From Bog-532 sp963742875 (GTDB lineage: Bacteria > Actinomycetota > Actinomycetes > Streptosporangiales > Streptosporangiaceae), in contig CAVUNO010000012.1 of the NCBI GenBank assembly GCA_963742875.1, positions 62,001 through 126,000 on the forward strand: 64,000 bases of DNA, written 5' to 3'. Shown one piece after another: positions 51,531 to 61,029 of this stretch (position 1 is the first letter of the stretch; the number at the start of each line of letters is the position of its first letter). The notes under the pieces are model-generated. The model saw only the letters and a list, made by a program, of their open reading frames with translations. It did not search any database and was not told the DNA's origin. Made by a program: the position numbers and the translations under genes.

Positions 51531-52031
51531 GGAGCAGGGCTCCGTGCGGCCTGGCGGCGAGACGGGATGACACGGGATGAGACAACCTGGACGTGGCGGA
51601 CGTTGCCGCCCCCCATCTCTGGGTGCCTGGCCCGGAGGTACCACCGGCACCCACCGCCCTCTTCCCGTCCGTGCTGGACTAGCCGGAATGCGCGTAGCCG
51701 CAGCGGGTTACGTCGGCCCGCCGGATGCCTGCTCGCCGCTTCCGGTCACTAGGGAGCGCGAGGACCAGCCCTGCTCGGGTTGATCAACGGAGTTGCGGAC
51801 CGGGCGGTGCCGATGCGGCGACGTACTCGTCCCGCACATTGCGCAGTATGGTCGGCTTGCCTGCAACCTGCGCGTGCAGCCGCCGTTCTGTATTTACAGA
51901 GGCGAGGCCGGGCTGCAAGGCTGTGCAGCACAGATTGAGGTGTTTGGTGCGGCGCCTGCGTATCGGCCGGATCACTGGGTGTCACGGTGGCGGCGTGATG
52001 CCGGAACCACCGTTGGTGAGATTGACTCCGA
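51531..52031. other. Unassigned 500-base stretch
   Basis: No recognisable gene. Short frames (for example 51784-51975, minus) lack family features. It lies downstream of the phosphatase gene's stop codon. Confidence 0.4.
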
Positions 52032-52193
52032 TCAGGCGGTGAGCTGGTTTGCGGGGTTGTCGGGCATCCATTCGATCAGGACGGTTGTGGCGTCGTCGGA
52101 GAGGCGCCCGTGCTGGTGGTCGAGGATGGCATGGTTGAGGCGGCGGAGGGTTTCGGGGGCGGGGGCGCCGCTGGCACTGTGACGGATAATGAC
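52032..52193 (-). pseudogene. SpoIIE/RsbU-type phosphatase, C-terminal fragment
   Basis: VIIRHSASGAPAPETLRRLN, HAILDHQHGRLSDDATTVLI, EWMPDNPANQLTA, stop at 52032. The DDATTVLIEW block carries the last metal-binding Asp of PP2C-type SpoIIE phosphatases. It joins in frame (FIE-VII) to the fragment ending at 54958 on the other side of the IS5-like insertion. Confidence 0.82.
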
Positions 52194-52324
52194 GTTTTCC
52201 CAAACGACTTTCACGTGATCATCTGGTCCGAAAATCAGACCTCAGCCGGGCATGCCTTTAGAGCCGACGGCGGTTTGTGCCGTCGGCTTCCCGGCGGTCT
52301 GCGCCGGGCGGGTTGCAGGGGCGG

Positions 52325-53644
52325 TTAGCTGGTGGCGCGGGTGATCAGCTCGCCGGTTTCGGGGTCGGCCTCGGGTGCGAGGGGCTCGATGGTGACCTTG
52401 TAGCCGAGGCGCTCGAGGCTGCGGACGTGGCTGCTCGCGCGGCGCCTGGTGCGCTCGCGCTGCTCGTAGTAGCCGGCGCCGAGATCGCGGTACTCGGCCT
52501 CGGGGTCGGACAGGAGGACGTGGGCGATGACAAGCTGGTCTCTCATGATGGCGCCCTGGGCTTTTTTCTTCGGCATGCGGGTGCACAGTCGCCGGTACTT
52601 GGCGGCGAGAAAGGTCTGGGTGCGCCCCGCTCCGGAGGCGGCCTCGCCGAGGGTGCCGCCGATGTAGGGGTTGCCGCGGCCGGTGGCGTTCTTTCCCTTC
52701 CGCCGTCCGGCGGACTCCCGGACGCCGGGGGCGAGCCGGGCCCAGGAACACAGGTGCCCGGCGGTCGGGAAGGCGCCCATGTCCACGCCGATCTCGCCGA
52801 TCAGGTCCTGGGCATTGGTGACGCCGAAGCCCGGGATGCCGTCGAGCTGGGCGACCTGCCGCTCGTACGGCTCGCACAAGACAGCGATCCGCTCGTCCAG
52901 CACCGTGATCCGGGCGGTGGCATGGTCGATGTTGTCCAGCATCATCTGCAGGACGAAGGCGTGGTCCCCGGTGAAGAACGAGCAGTCCAGGGCCTCCCGC
53001 AGCTGGGCGATCTTCCGCCGCATCCGGGTCCGCGCCATCTGCGCGAGGACTTCCGGGTCGCGCTCGCCGGCGATGATGGCGCGCAGCATGTCGCGGCCGG
53101 ACACGCCGTGGATGTCGCTGATCACGGACGACAGCTTCAGGTGCGCGTCCTCCAGCAGCTTCTCGCAGCGCGCCTTCTCGGCGGTGCGGGCCTGGATCAG
53201 CCGCCTGCGGTAGCGGGTGTGCGTGCGGAGCCGCCGGATGTCCTCCGGCGGCACGAAGCTGCCCGCCGCCAGCGACCCCTGCTCGGTAATCCTGGCCAGC
53301 CAGGCGGAGTCCAGCCGGTCGGTCTTCGGCCGCCCGGGCAGCGCCTTGACCTGCGACGCCTGGTAGAGCAGGCAGTCGAAACCCTCCCGCTCCAGCAGGA
53401 AGTAAACCGGCTTCCAGTAGTCGCTGGTGGCCTCCATCCCGGCCCGCTCCACCTGCCAGCAGCGCAGCCAGTCCGCCATCTCCAGCAGCTGGCGGCGGGT
53501 GGTGCCGAACTCCCTCGTCTCCTGCTGCCGGCCACCCCGGCGAGTGTCGCTGGGCACCCGGATCGTGACGCTTACTACCTGCTTGCCGATGTCGATCCCG
53601 GCGGCCCGCTCGCAGAACAGCGGCTCGTCCCCGGCCTCTTCCAT
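52325..53644 (-). CDS. IS110-family transposase (DEDD recombinase), element 2
   Basis: 439 residues. AAGIDIGKQVVSVTIRVPSD (Asp), ERAGMEATSDYWKPVYFLLE (Glu), GRPKTDRLDSAWLARITEQG (Asp, Asp). C-terminal Tnp_20: LDGIPGFGVTNAQDLIGEIG, HLCSWARLAPGVRESAGRRK. It is clearly related to but distinct from element 1. Frame intact. Confidence 0.93.
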   Translation of the reverse strand: MEEAGDEPLFCERAAGIDIGKQVVSVTIRVPSDTRRGGRQQETREFGTTRRQLLEMADWLRCWQVERAGMEATSDYWKPVYFLLEREGFDCLLYQASQVKALPGRPKTDRLDSAWLARITEQGSLAAGSFVPPEDIRRLRTHTRYRRRLIQARTAEKARCEKLLEDAHLKLSSVISDIHGVSGRDMLRAIIAGERDPEVLAQMARTRMRRKIAQLREALDCSFFTGDHAFVLQMMLDNIDHATARITVLDERIAVLCEPYERQVAQLDGIPGFGVTNAQDLIGEIGVDMGAFPTAGHLCSWARLAPGVRESAGRRKGKNATGRGNPYIGGTLGEAASGAGRTQTFLAAKYRRLCTRMPKKKAQGAIMRDQLVIAHVLLSDPEAEYRDLGAGYYEQRERTRRRASSHVRSLERLGYKVTIEPLAPEADPETGELITRATS

Positions 53645-53970
53645 TCCGGTCTCCTATCATGAGAATGCGGTAACGGTCGCGGCCGCCCGCGGGAGCAGGG
53701 GGCAAGCGGAAATCTGGTCCGCGGGCTCGAAGCGCCAATTCACAGCCCTCAAGACAGCTCCCGGCGTCAGGCTTGTGCCCGGGGTCGGGCCCGCCATGAT
53801 GATTCGACGTCAGCGGACGGCCGCACCACCGCATCCTCCACCTGCGCGTACACCCGCAAAGGCGGAAACCCCGCACAAGCCCGCCAGGCCCGGCCACGCA
53901 GCGCCAGCAACCCCAGCCAGCCGCAGACCCGCAGCTCCCGGGATTTTCACGCCATCACGGCGTCCCCAAG
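53645..53970 (-). ncRNA. Candidate IS110 bridge RNA region (element 2)
   Basis: About 325 bases between the transposase start and the presumed IS end. The equivalent region of element 1 shares short blocks with it (CCCGGCGTCAGGCT; ATTTTCACGCC), the pattern expected for a structured RNA with variable guide loops. The IS5-like transposase frame appears to read into it, but only as an artefact of the insertion. Confidence 0.4.
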
Positions 53971-54775
53971 GCACCCGGGGCTTGTGCTCGAATAGCACCA
54001 GGACAAGCGCAGCCCTGGCGATGAGGCCGATTCTTCCGGGGCTGGCAGTGACATGCTGCAGGGTGCGCCAGCGCTGGGTGAGCAGCGCGAAGCCACGCTC
54101 GCCCAGGCAGCGCACCGAGCGGAGCAGGGCGTTGCGGGCCCGGGTGCTGATGTCCAGCTCCTTGACCCCGGCGGCCTTCTTCACTGGGACGTGGACGCCG
54201 TGACCAGCACCTTCATAGCCGGGATCAGCCAGCACGGGCATGGCATCCAGGAACGGCCGCAGCACGCCCAGCACGTTCTCGCGGGCGGCGGCCAGGTCGT
54301 GGACATTGCCGGGAAGCACATCAGAAACCCACAGCGGTATCCCGGACGGGTAGAACAGGGCCTGGATGTTCCCGCCGAAATCATGGGTCTTGCCCGCATA
54401 CCACAAGTCGATGGTCTTGCCCTTGCGGCTGGTGGTTTTCTCCCGGCACCGGTCGGTATCGACGACCTTGCCGTCCAGGATCAGGTACGGCGCGCCGGCG
54501 GCCAGGGCGCGTTCCAGGGCCTCCTGCAGGCCTGGCGCGCGGGCTGCGGGTACCTCGATGATCTCGTCCAGGTACCGGTACGCCGTCGACTGCGGCAGCC
54601 CGAACCCGCGGCCCAGTCGCGGGATATCGCCCTTGTCGCGGAACCACGCCAGCCCGAACAGTGCCTGCTTATAGCAGGTCAGCCTGCGGGTTCCTTTCCG
54701 TGTGCCGATCTCGCGGCGGTGCGCGGCCAGCAGCCCGGAAACGAACCGGACCAGTCCCGCGGGGACGTCGAGCAT
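53971..54775 (-). pseudogene. IS5-family-like transposase (DDE_Tnp_4), C-terminus cut by IS110
   Basis: ATG 54775. HTH_Tnp_4-type N-terminus: RRLTCYKQALFGLAWFRDKG, DIPRLGRGFGLPQSTAYRYL, DEIIEVPAARAPGLQEALER. DDE core: PYLILDGKVVDTDRCREKTT (first Asp), WYAGKTHDFGGNIQALFYPS, WVSDVLPGNVHDLAAARENV (second Asp), DPGYEGAGHGVHVPVKK, then LGERGFALLTQRWRTLQHVT with the catalytic Glu. The frame stays open to 53810, but the part after LFEHKPRVP is IS110 sequence, so only the last few natural residues are replaced. Confidence 0.85.
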
Positions 54776-54957
54776 GACACGATAGGAGACCACGCGGAAG
54801 GAGACCACGCGGAGCCTCTCCCGGTAGCGGATGATCTTCAGCGAGACCTCTTCTACCGGGGGCTCCGCGCCTATCGGCTCATCTGCGGTTATGTCCGCGC
54901 GTCTGCCCGGATACCCCATTTCTCCCCGTGTGACCGACTCACCCTTGGTGAGAAAAC

Positions 54958-55233
54958 CTCAATGAAGTCGGTGAGGCGTTCCAGGCCGAATTGGCTGCCG
55001 CGGGCGCGGCCTTCCACGACGCCATCGGTGTAGAGCAGAATCCGGTCGCGGGGTTCCAGATGCTCTGTATATACCGGGGGGCTGAGATCGCCGTTGTCGC
55101 TGGCTGGAGCTCTAGGAGTTTCGGCGATGCCGAGCGGCGGCCAGGGCCTGCGGAACAGTTCTTTGATCACTTTATTGTCGCGGATCAGCAAAGGGGGCGG
55201 GTGGCCGCAGGGGATCCAGGCCAGTTCGCCGGT
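54958..55233 (-). pseudogene. SpoIIE/RsbU-type phosphatase, central fragment
   Basis: GELAWIPCGHPPPLLIRDNK, VIKELFRRPWPPLGIAETPR, HLEPRDRILLYTDGVVEGRA, RGSQFGLERLTDFIE. GHPPPLL and YTDGVVEGR are hallmarks of the SpoIIE phosphatase domain. Both ends are cut by IS elements (IS5-like at 54957, IS4 at 55234). The upstream codons IATGEL continue at 57312-57329 beyond the IS4. Such phosphatases act in partner-switching regulation of sigma factors. Confidence 0.88.
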
Positions 55234-57311
55234 CAATGCCATGTAGATGAGCGGTTTCGCGGGCTGCGGGGACCGGGCTTGCCGGTTACGGTGAGTGATT
55301 CCGGCGGGTGTGCAGCGGGTTCACGGCGCGACACGCGGGGAGGGGTTTTGCCCGTGGTTGCGGGCTTCCGGGAGGGACTCCCGGTAAGAGAAGAGGTGCT
55401 ACCGCCCTTCGCCCCGGGAGTCCCTCGTGTCTTTGTATCCTGCCGTGCTGTTTCCCGCCACTCGCGCTGCCGTCGCGGACGGATGGCCGGACGGGCTTGC
55501 GGGTGCGGGGATCGTCGCGGTCCGGGTCGCTGACCTGGCCTTGCCGCTGCGGCGGCCGCTGCGGGAGGGAGACCGGACCGCGCTGACGGCGGCCGGCGCC
55601 GGGAAGATCCGGACCGGGGACCTGGTGGTGTTCCTGAAGCCGGTCGCGGTCGCGCCGGCGGTGGTCCGCCGCGACGGGAAGGTGCAGGCCGGGGGGCATC
55701 CCACTGACCACGCCCGGCTCGGGATCATCGAGCAGCGGCTGGACGAGATGACCGGGCGGCCCGGCGTGATCAACCTGGTCGCGGCGGAGACCGTGCCGCG
55801 GGGGAAGGTCAAGGGCAGCGCGCGGCGGTCGATGACGATGGCGGCGGCGCTGCGGGCGGTGCTGCTGATGGGCCTGATGCCGGACGCCGGCTACGGGGAG
55901 ATCCTGTTCGCGCTGTTTGGCGACCTGGCGCTGCTGCCCTGGCAGGCGGAGTTCGCCGTCCCGGCGGAGGCCGTGCTCGGCACCTGGCGGCACGCGGCGG
56001 GCCCGGAGCCGCTCCTGCGGCTGCGGGACATGACCCTCGCCGCGTCGGACGCCGAGCACCAGGAGCACGACTACCGTGCCATCGAGATCGGTGACCTGCG
56101 GCTGGGCTCCATCGACGGGTCGGTGACCCGGATGCCGGACACGCCCGCGAACCGGGCGGAGTACGGGTCGTCGGGAACCGCCGATGACTCGGCTCCCTAC
56201 CCGCAGCTGCGGGACCTGCCGGTCACCGACGCCTCCACCCGCGGCATGCTCGCCGTCGTGACCGGCCCGTCCGGCGGGGACAAGGCCGCCGCCGAGCAGG
56301 CCCTGCTGGACCGGGCCCTGACCGAGTACGCCTGGGTGTTCACCAGGAGCCGGCTGTTCGTCATGGATCGCAACTTCCCCGGAACCGCCCGGATCGCGAG
56401 GATGATCACGGTCACGCACGTCCTGATCAGGCTGAAAAGCGACATCAGGATCACGAAAATAGGGGACTTCCTGCCCGACGGGTCCTACATGGCTGACATC
56501 GGCGGCAAGGACCAGAAGATCCGGATGCGCGTCATCGAGTACTGCGTCCACGTGGACGGCCAGGACGTCCCGGAGATGTTCTGCCTGGTCACCGACCTCG
56601 GCGACTGGGACAAGTACCCGGCCGGCGTGCTGGCCGCCGCCTATAAGTGGCGGTGGGACGGTTCGGAGACCGCGCTTCGGGAGGCCAAGTCCCTGATCCG
56701 CGGCGCCGGCCCCTCCACCGGGCCCATCTTCCGGTCGCACTGCCCGGACATGATCGCCCAGGAGCACGCCGCCTGGATCACCGCCGCCGAGCTCGTCCGC
56801 GCGACCGCCCGGCAGGCAGCCCGGACCGCCGCCCCGGCCCGCAAGGGCAGGCGTGCCGGGCAGCGCGTCCACCCAAGGGAAATCTCCTTCACCGCCGCCC
56901 GCCGCGCCGCCGTCACCACCACCCGCAACGGAACCGCCACCGCCAGCCTGCCCGCCGCCCTCACCACGGCCCGGCGCAAGGAAGCCCTCCACGACCTGGG
57001 CAAGCGCCGCATCGTCATCGACCGGGACCGGCACCGCGACCGCAAAACCAAAGCCCGCCAGGCATTCCCCGCCGCCGCCGGACGCGGCACCGCCACCCGC
57101 AAGGCCCCCGCCACGATCACCGTCTGCGGCACCGCCTGAACCCCGTCCCCGCCAGCATTCCTGAGAACCCGCCGCCAGCCGGGGACGTGGAACCGGCCGC
57201 CCACCCGGAACGACATCCGGGCCGCCCCCATGCTCGCCAGAGACGATCACCCTCCGTAAAACACCCGCCGACACCGCCCGAAACCCCAAACCGCTCATCT
57301 ACATGGCATTG
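55234..57311 (+). mobile_element. IS4-family element 1, with 11-bp target duplication
   Basis: 24-bp perfect inverted ends beginning CAATGCCATGTAGATGAGCG (55234 and 57311) are flanked by the direct repeat AGTTCGCCGGT (55223-55233 and 57312-57322). 10-13-bp duplications are usual for IS4. It is inserted in the phosphatase gene. The transposase is intact. Confidence 0.93.
55427..57139 (+). CDS. IS4-family transposase, element 1
   Basis: 570 residues. N-terminal DUF4372-like helical region (LGIIEQRLDEMTGRPGVINL, GSARRSMTMAAALRAVLLMG). Catalytic core: LRLGSIDGSVTRMPDTPANR (first Asp), SRLFVMDRNFPGTARIARMI (second Asp), and the insertion-domain Y-(2)-R-(3)-E block AAYKWRWDGSETALREAKSL (catalytic Glu). 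The Ala/Arg-rich tail is unremarkable. Open and probably active. Confidence 0.92.
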   Translation: MSLYPAVLFPATRAAVADGWPDGLAGAGIVAVRVADLALPLRRPLREGDRTALTAAGAGKIRTGDLVVFLKPVAVAPAVVRRDGKVQAGGHPTDHARLGIIEQRLDEMTGRPGVINLVAAETVPRGKVKGSARRSMTMAAALRAVLLMGLMPDAGYGEILFALFGDLALLPWQAEFAVPAEAVLGTWRHAAGPEPLLRLRDMTLAASDAEHQEHDYRAIEIGDLRLGSIDGSVTRMPDTPANRAEYGSSGTADDSAPYPQLRDLPVTDASTRGMLAVVTGPSGGDKAAAEQALLDRALTEYAWVFTRSRLFVMDRNFPGTARIARMITVTHVLIRLKSDIRITKIGDFLPDGSYMADIGGKDQKIRMRVIEYCVHVDGQDVPEMFCLVTDLGDWDKYPAGVLAAAYKWRWDGSETALREAKSLIRGAGPSTGPIFRSHCPDMIAQEHAAWITAAELVRATARQAARTAAPARKGRRAGQRVHPREISFTAARRAAVTTTRNGTATASLPAALTTARRKEALHDLGKRRIVIDRDRHRDRKTKARQAFPAAAGRGTATRKAPATITVCGTA

Positions 57312-57391
57312 AGTTCGCCGGTGGCGATGTGGACCGTACCCGCTTCGGTGGACACCCGGTTTAGCTGCCCGATTCGTCGGGAGAGCGAGAA

Positions 57392-57712
57392 ATGGGTTCG
57401 ACACGCCGCGCATTTACGCCGGAGTACAAGGCTCAGTCGGTAGCTTTCGTCATTGACGGCGGCCGTCCGGTTGCTGAGGTCGCCCGTAACATCGGCGTCC
57501 ATGAGATGACTCTTGGCAAGTGGGTGAAGGTGGCACGAGATGCCGCGGAGTCCGGAAAGAATCCGGATGCGCCGCTGGGTGAGTCGGAGCGGGCCGAGCT
57601 GGCCCGGCTGCGGGCTGAGTCCAGGGATGATAAGTCCACGATCGCCGAGCTGCGGATGCAGGTGGAGTTCGCAAAAAAAGTAGCGACCTGGTTCGCGAAA
57701 GGCAGTCAGTAA
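57392..57712 (+). CDS. IS3-family OrfA (copy B)
   Basis: Identical to the protein at 11752-12072 as far as read: HTH plus leucine-zipper helix, with the seven-A slippery site at 57673-57679 for -1 frameshifting into OrfB. OrfA itself is intact, but the OrfB it should be fused to is split. Confidence 0.92.
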   Translation: MGSTRRAFTPEYKAQSVAFVIDGGRPVAEVARNIGVHEMTLGKWVKVARDAAESGKNPDAPLGESERAELARLRAESRDDKSTIAELRMQVEFAKKVATWFAKGSQ

Positions 57713-57756
57713 GATTCGCTGCTATCGCGGGCTGGGCTGATGCGGATGCTTACCCG

Positions 57757-58398
57757 GTGTCATTCATGTGTGCCTGGCTGGGAGTTTCCCGTTCCGGCTA
57801 TTACGCCTGGCGGGGCGCGGAGCCGTCCCAGCGGTCGCGGGACGACTGTGCGCTCATCGCGGTGATGAAGGAGGTTTATGAGGAGGCGCGGGGCAATCCT
57901 GGGGTGCGCCGGATGCGCGCGGGCCTGGCGGCGCTGGGCCACCTGGTGTCGCACAAGCGTGTCCATCGGCTGATGCAGGCCGCTGGCCTGCGCGGGCGGC
58001 ATCCGCGAGCGTGGAAGCGGACCACCATCGGCGGGGACCGGCCGGTCCCGGCCCCGGACCTGATCGGCCGGGATTTCACCGCCGCCGCGCCCGATGCGAA
58101 GTGGTGCGGCGATGTCACCTACATAAAAACATGGGATGGGTGGGCTTATCTCGCGACCGTTATTGACCTTTATTCACGCAAGGTAATTGGCTGGGCTGTC
58201 GCCGCGCACATGCGGGCCAGCCTGGTCACCGCCGCGCTCGACATGGCTATCGCCGCCCGGAAGCCGCCAGCAGGTGTGATATTTCATTCTGACCGCGGCT
58301 GCCAGTATACGTCCTCGGTGTTCGATGCTTACTGCACGGAGAACAATATAAGGCGGTCCCTGGGGCGGACGGGAATCTGCTATGATAATGCTGTATCG
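57757..58398 (+). pseudogene. IS3-family OrfB, 5' part (copy B)
   Basis: SGYYAWRGAEPSQRSRDDCA, then the rve core: DAKWCGDVTYIKTWDGWAYL (first Asp) and VIFHSDRGCQYTSSVFDAYC (second Asp). It is interrupted after CYDNAVS at the target duplication TGCTGTATCG. The catalytic Glu segment is at 63709. Confidence 0.9.
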
Positions 58399-58571
58399 CA
58401 ATGCCGTTGAATTAGGCTGCAGGATGGAGCAGGCGGATCGTCGGCGGCGAGTTGTGGGAAATGTTCTTCTGTTCTCGCCGCTTCATCAGGAAAGCCGTAT
58501 GTTGCGTGCGTTTCACTGCGCGGGGGCACGTGCGCTCCCGACGAGCCGGGTTCGGCCTCTCTGTGATTTCC

Positions 58572-58929
58572 TCAATTGCCTCCCGGACTGCCTTCGCGAG
58601 TCTCAGAGGGGGAAAAAGCCGCCTGCCCGGAAACCTGGCGGCGGATAACACGCAGCGTGCGGATGAACGACATTCTGTCCGGATCGAGTTCGGCCTGGTC
58701 GGCGGCTTCGCGCATTAGGTGCCGTATGCCGTAGTGGGTAAGGAGAAGTCCCCATATCTCCTGCTCGACCAATTCTGGCTTGCGGGAGCGCAAGATCATC
58801 CCCGCGCCGCGCTGGTGCGTCTTGAGCTCATCGAACACAAGCTCCGCCTCCCAGCGCTGATGATAAGCCACAGCAAGTTCGGTAGCCGAGATTTCATTCG
58901 GGTCTGTGATATTGGTGACCAGGGTTATG
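58572..58929 (-). pseudogene. IS4 element 2 transposase, C-terminal part
   Basis: TNITDPNEISATELAVAYHQ, then RWEAELVFDELKTHQRG: the Y-(2)-R-(3)-E signature with catalytic Glu (YHQRWEAELVFDE). It then continues EQEIWGLLLTHYGIRHLMRE and DPDRMSFIRTLRVIRRQV. It follows directly on the fragment at 62652 once the IS66 is removed. Confidence 0.88.
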
Positions 58930-59045
58930 GTAGCTATTCAGCCTGAGTCGGGCCCTTCATTGCGGACGCCGAGATTGCCCGCTGACGTGTCGTGGGTGCG
59001 CTCGTCGGCGGGTGCGCGTGGTGGGGGCGGCGGCCCGCCGCGGGG

Positions 59046-60566
59046 CTATGGGGGTGCGGTTGCGGGCGGGAGCCAGGGGCCGTCGGTGAATAGCCGGGTG
59101 AGGGCGTCGAGGGTGTCGATGCCGCATTTGGCGGCGGTGGACAGGTAGGACTGAACGATCGCGAAGTCGGCCAGGCCGAGCAGGGTGCGCCAGGTCCCGC
59201 CGGAGGTCCGCTGCTGGACCTTGACCGGGCGGATGTCGCGTTCGGCCTGGTTGGAGGTGAATCCGACGGTCAGGTCGGTGGCGAAGCGGAGGATCATGTC
59301 CTCGTGGTCGCGGAACCGGCGGGCCAGCCGCAGCCCGTCTTTGGCGATCTGGGTGCGCTTTGCCTGGTTATCGGCGATGCCCTTGGCGACGGCGCCGCGG
59401 TACCAGGACCGGATGCGGGCCAGGCCGGCGTTGCTGAGGCTGGCCTGGCCGGCGGTGCGGGCGGCGGTGGCGGCGGCGTTGGCGTCGATGAGCAGGTCGG
59501 CCATGGACCGGGCCCAGACCTGGCCGCCGGGGTCGAAGCGGTACAGCCCGGCCAGGTCGCGCAGCCCGTGCGCGCCGCACCAGGCGTGCAGCGCGTCGGT
59601 GAGGTGCTCATATCCCTTGTAGCCGTCGCGGACGATGGTGCCCGCGTAGCCGGGCAGGATGCCGCCGGCGTCGATCGCTTCGCTGGTCCGGTCACCGGTG
59701 TGCATCGCGGTGAGGAACTCGGTGCACGCGACGTGCACGTAGCGCAGCTTCCCCGCGGCGCGGGCGGGGGTCTCGTCGGCGTATAGCACCGGGGCGGCGT
59801 GCAGCAGCTCCCGGGCCCGGTCCATGAACGGCGCCAGCAGCCGGGCGGCCTTGCCCCGGACGCCTGCCACGAACCCGGCCGAGACGTTCACGCCGGTCAG
59901 CGCGGCGACCAGCCGGGCGGCGCGGGCGACGGGCAGGTAGTGCGCGCAGACCGCTAGCGCCGCCTTCGCGTGCACTCCCGGCCCGTACTGCACCCACCCG
60001 GTCACCCCGGCCGGCGCCAGCCCGACCGAGATCTCCCCGCATTCCGGGCACTGCTTCGCGGCGACCTGGTACTCGGTCACCGCCGGCGGCGGGGCCGGGG
60101 ATGCCTCGAACACCTGCCGTTTCTGCACCGTGCCCAGCACCGGCTCGCCGGTCAGGTCATGCCCGCAGCAGCCGCACGCGGCCGGCCCGCACAACACCGT
60201 GTCACCGGGATCAGGGGACTGCTTCAGCGTCGAGGACTGCGCGCCGGGCTGCTTGCCCGGCCTGCGCCCGGACCTGCCGCGCAGCGACCGGTCCCGCGGC
60301 TTCTTCTTGTACGGGCTGTCGGATGACGGCGGCTTGGATGACGTCGAGGAGTCCTTATCCAGCCGCCGCCGCAGTTCCTCTACCTGCGCGGCCAGCGCCG
60401 CGATCTGGGCGTCCCGCGCGGCCAGCTGCGCGGCGGCCAGCTCATCGCGGGCCGCGGCCGCCTCGCGCAGCCGCGCGTTTAGTTCCTCCAGCTCCGCGAC
60501 CCGCGCCCGCAGCCCCGCCACCTCATCAGATGCGGGCACATGCGGCGTTCCGGGCACAAGCCGCAC
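59046..60566 (-). CDS. IS66-family transposase
   Basis: 506 residues. N-terminal coiled coil (VAGLRARVAELEELNARLRE through ~85) and a linker (RDRSLRGRSGRRPGKQPGAQ). The zinc-finger region is CGPAACGCCGHDLTG with KQCPECGEI. The DDE domain has HAAPVLYADETPARAAGKLR (first Asp), GTIVRDGYKGYEHL and HAWCGAHGLRDLAGLY (second region), then TSNQAERDIRPVKVQQRTSG (catalytic Glu). No TnpA/TnpB accessory genes are present, as in the transposase-only IS66 subgroup. Intact. Confidence 0.94.
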   Translation of the reverse strand: MRLVPGTPHVPASDEVAGLRARVAELEELNARLREAAAARDELAAAQLAARDAQIAALAAQVEELRRRLDKDSSTSSKPPSSDSPYKKKPRDRSLRGRSGRRPGKQPGAQSSTLKQSPDPGDTVLCGPAACGCCGHDLTGEPVLGTVQKRQVFEASPAPPPAVTEYQVAAKQCPECGEISVGLAPAGVTGWVQYGPGVHAKAALAVCAHYLPVARAARLVAALTGVNVSAGFVAGVRGKAARLLAPFMDRARELLHAAPVLYADETPARAAGKLRYVHVACTEFLTAMHTGDRTSEAIDAGGILPGYAGTIVRDGYKGYEHLTDALHAWCGAHGLRDLAGLYRFDPGGQVWARSMADLLIDANAAATAARTAGQASLSNAGLARIRSWYRGAVAKGIADNQAKRTQIAKDGLRLARRFRDHEDMILRFATDLTVGFTSNQAERDIRPVKVQQRTSGGTWRTLLGLADFAIVQSYLSTAAKCGIDTLDALTRLFTDGPWLPPATAPP

Positions 60567-61000
60567 CCCACCACAGCCGGCGGACAGTTATCAAGACGAC
60601 ACCAGCGTAAGAAGAAGTTGTCAAGCGGTACGAGGCGAGTCTTGCGCTGATGGTGGTGACGGTTCGCGGCCTGGGGGTTCTTACTACGGGTGACGCTAGT
60701 GTCGCGTACGCGTGGTACGGGAGCGCGGGTGAGCGCATGACGAAGTCCGGCAGCGGCATGATGATCGCCGTGCCGCGGTTGCGGGGCCGCCCGTCACCTG
60801 GGTCTTCTCGCTCTACGTAGTGCAAGCGGGCTCGGCCTGCCCGCGGCAAGGCGGGCATGCCTGCTCCTACAGCGTTCAACCGGGCTGGTGAGAAGCTCCA
60901 GGCGACCGGGGGAGAGCTGCCCAGGGTGTCGGACGGGGCTGGTCCCCGACGCCGGGACGGGCTCGCTCTCCCCCTCGTCAGGAGGAAGGTCTTCAGGGCG
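60567..61000. other. Unassigned segment between the IS66 and IS110 genes
   Basis: About 430 bases without a recognisable gene. It must contain the IS66 promoter side and the far end of IS110 element 3; that boundary is not visible. Confidence 0.4.
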
Positions 61001-61029
61001 CCGATGCTGGATCGAGGCGGTATCGCTGG

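Larger units (their letters stand above)
52208..53970 (-). mobile_element. IS110-family element 2
   Basis: The ends are estimated by similarity to IS110 element 1: left TGGTCCGAAAATCAGACCTC (element 1 has TGACCCGAAAAATGGACCTT), right ATTTTCACGCCATCACGGCG (element 1 has ATTTTCACGCCGGTACGGCG). It is inserted near the very 3' end of the IS5-like transposase gene. Confidence 0.7.
52194..54957 (-). mobile_element. IS5-like element containing IS110 element 2
   Basis: Tips GTTTTCCC (52194) and GAGAAAAC (ending 54957) are inverted. Deleting everything between restores the phosphatase frame exactly. It contains an IS5-type transposase gene and, at its 3' end, an IS110 element. No clear target duplication. 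Confidence 0.7.

Noticed and set aside
55286..57298. A 670-codon open frame on the minus strand
   Set aside because: It is antisense to the IS4 transposase, has low-complexity Arg/Pro/Gly composition and no motif. It is a GC-rich shadow, as are similar long frames at 12875-14059, 25726-26943, 52242-53897 and 31978-33465.
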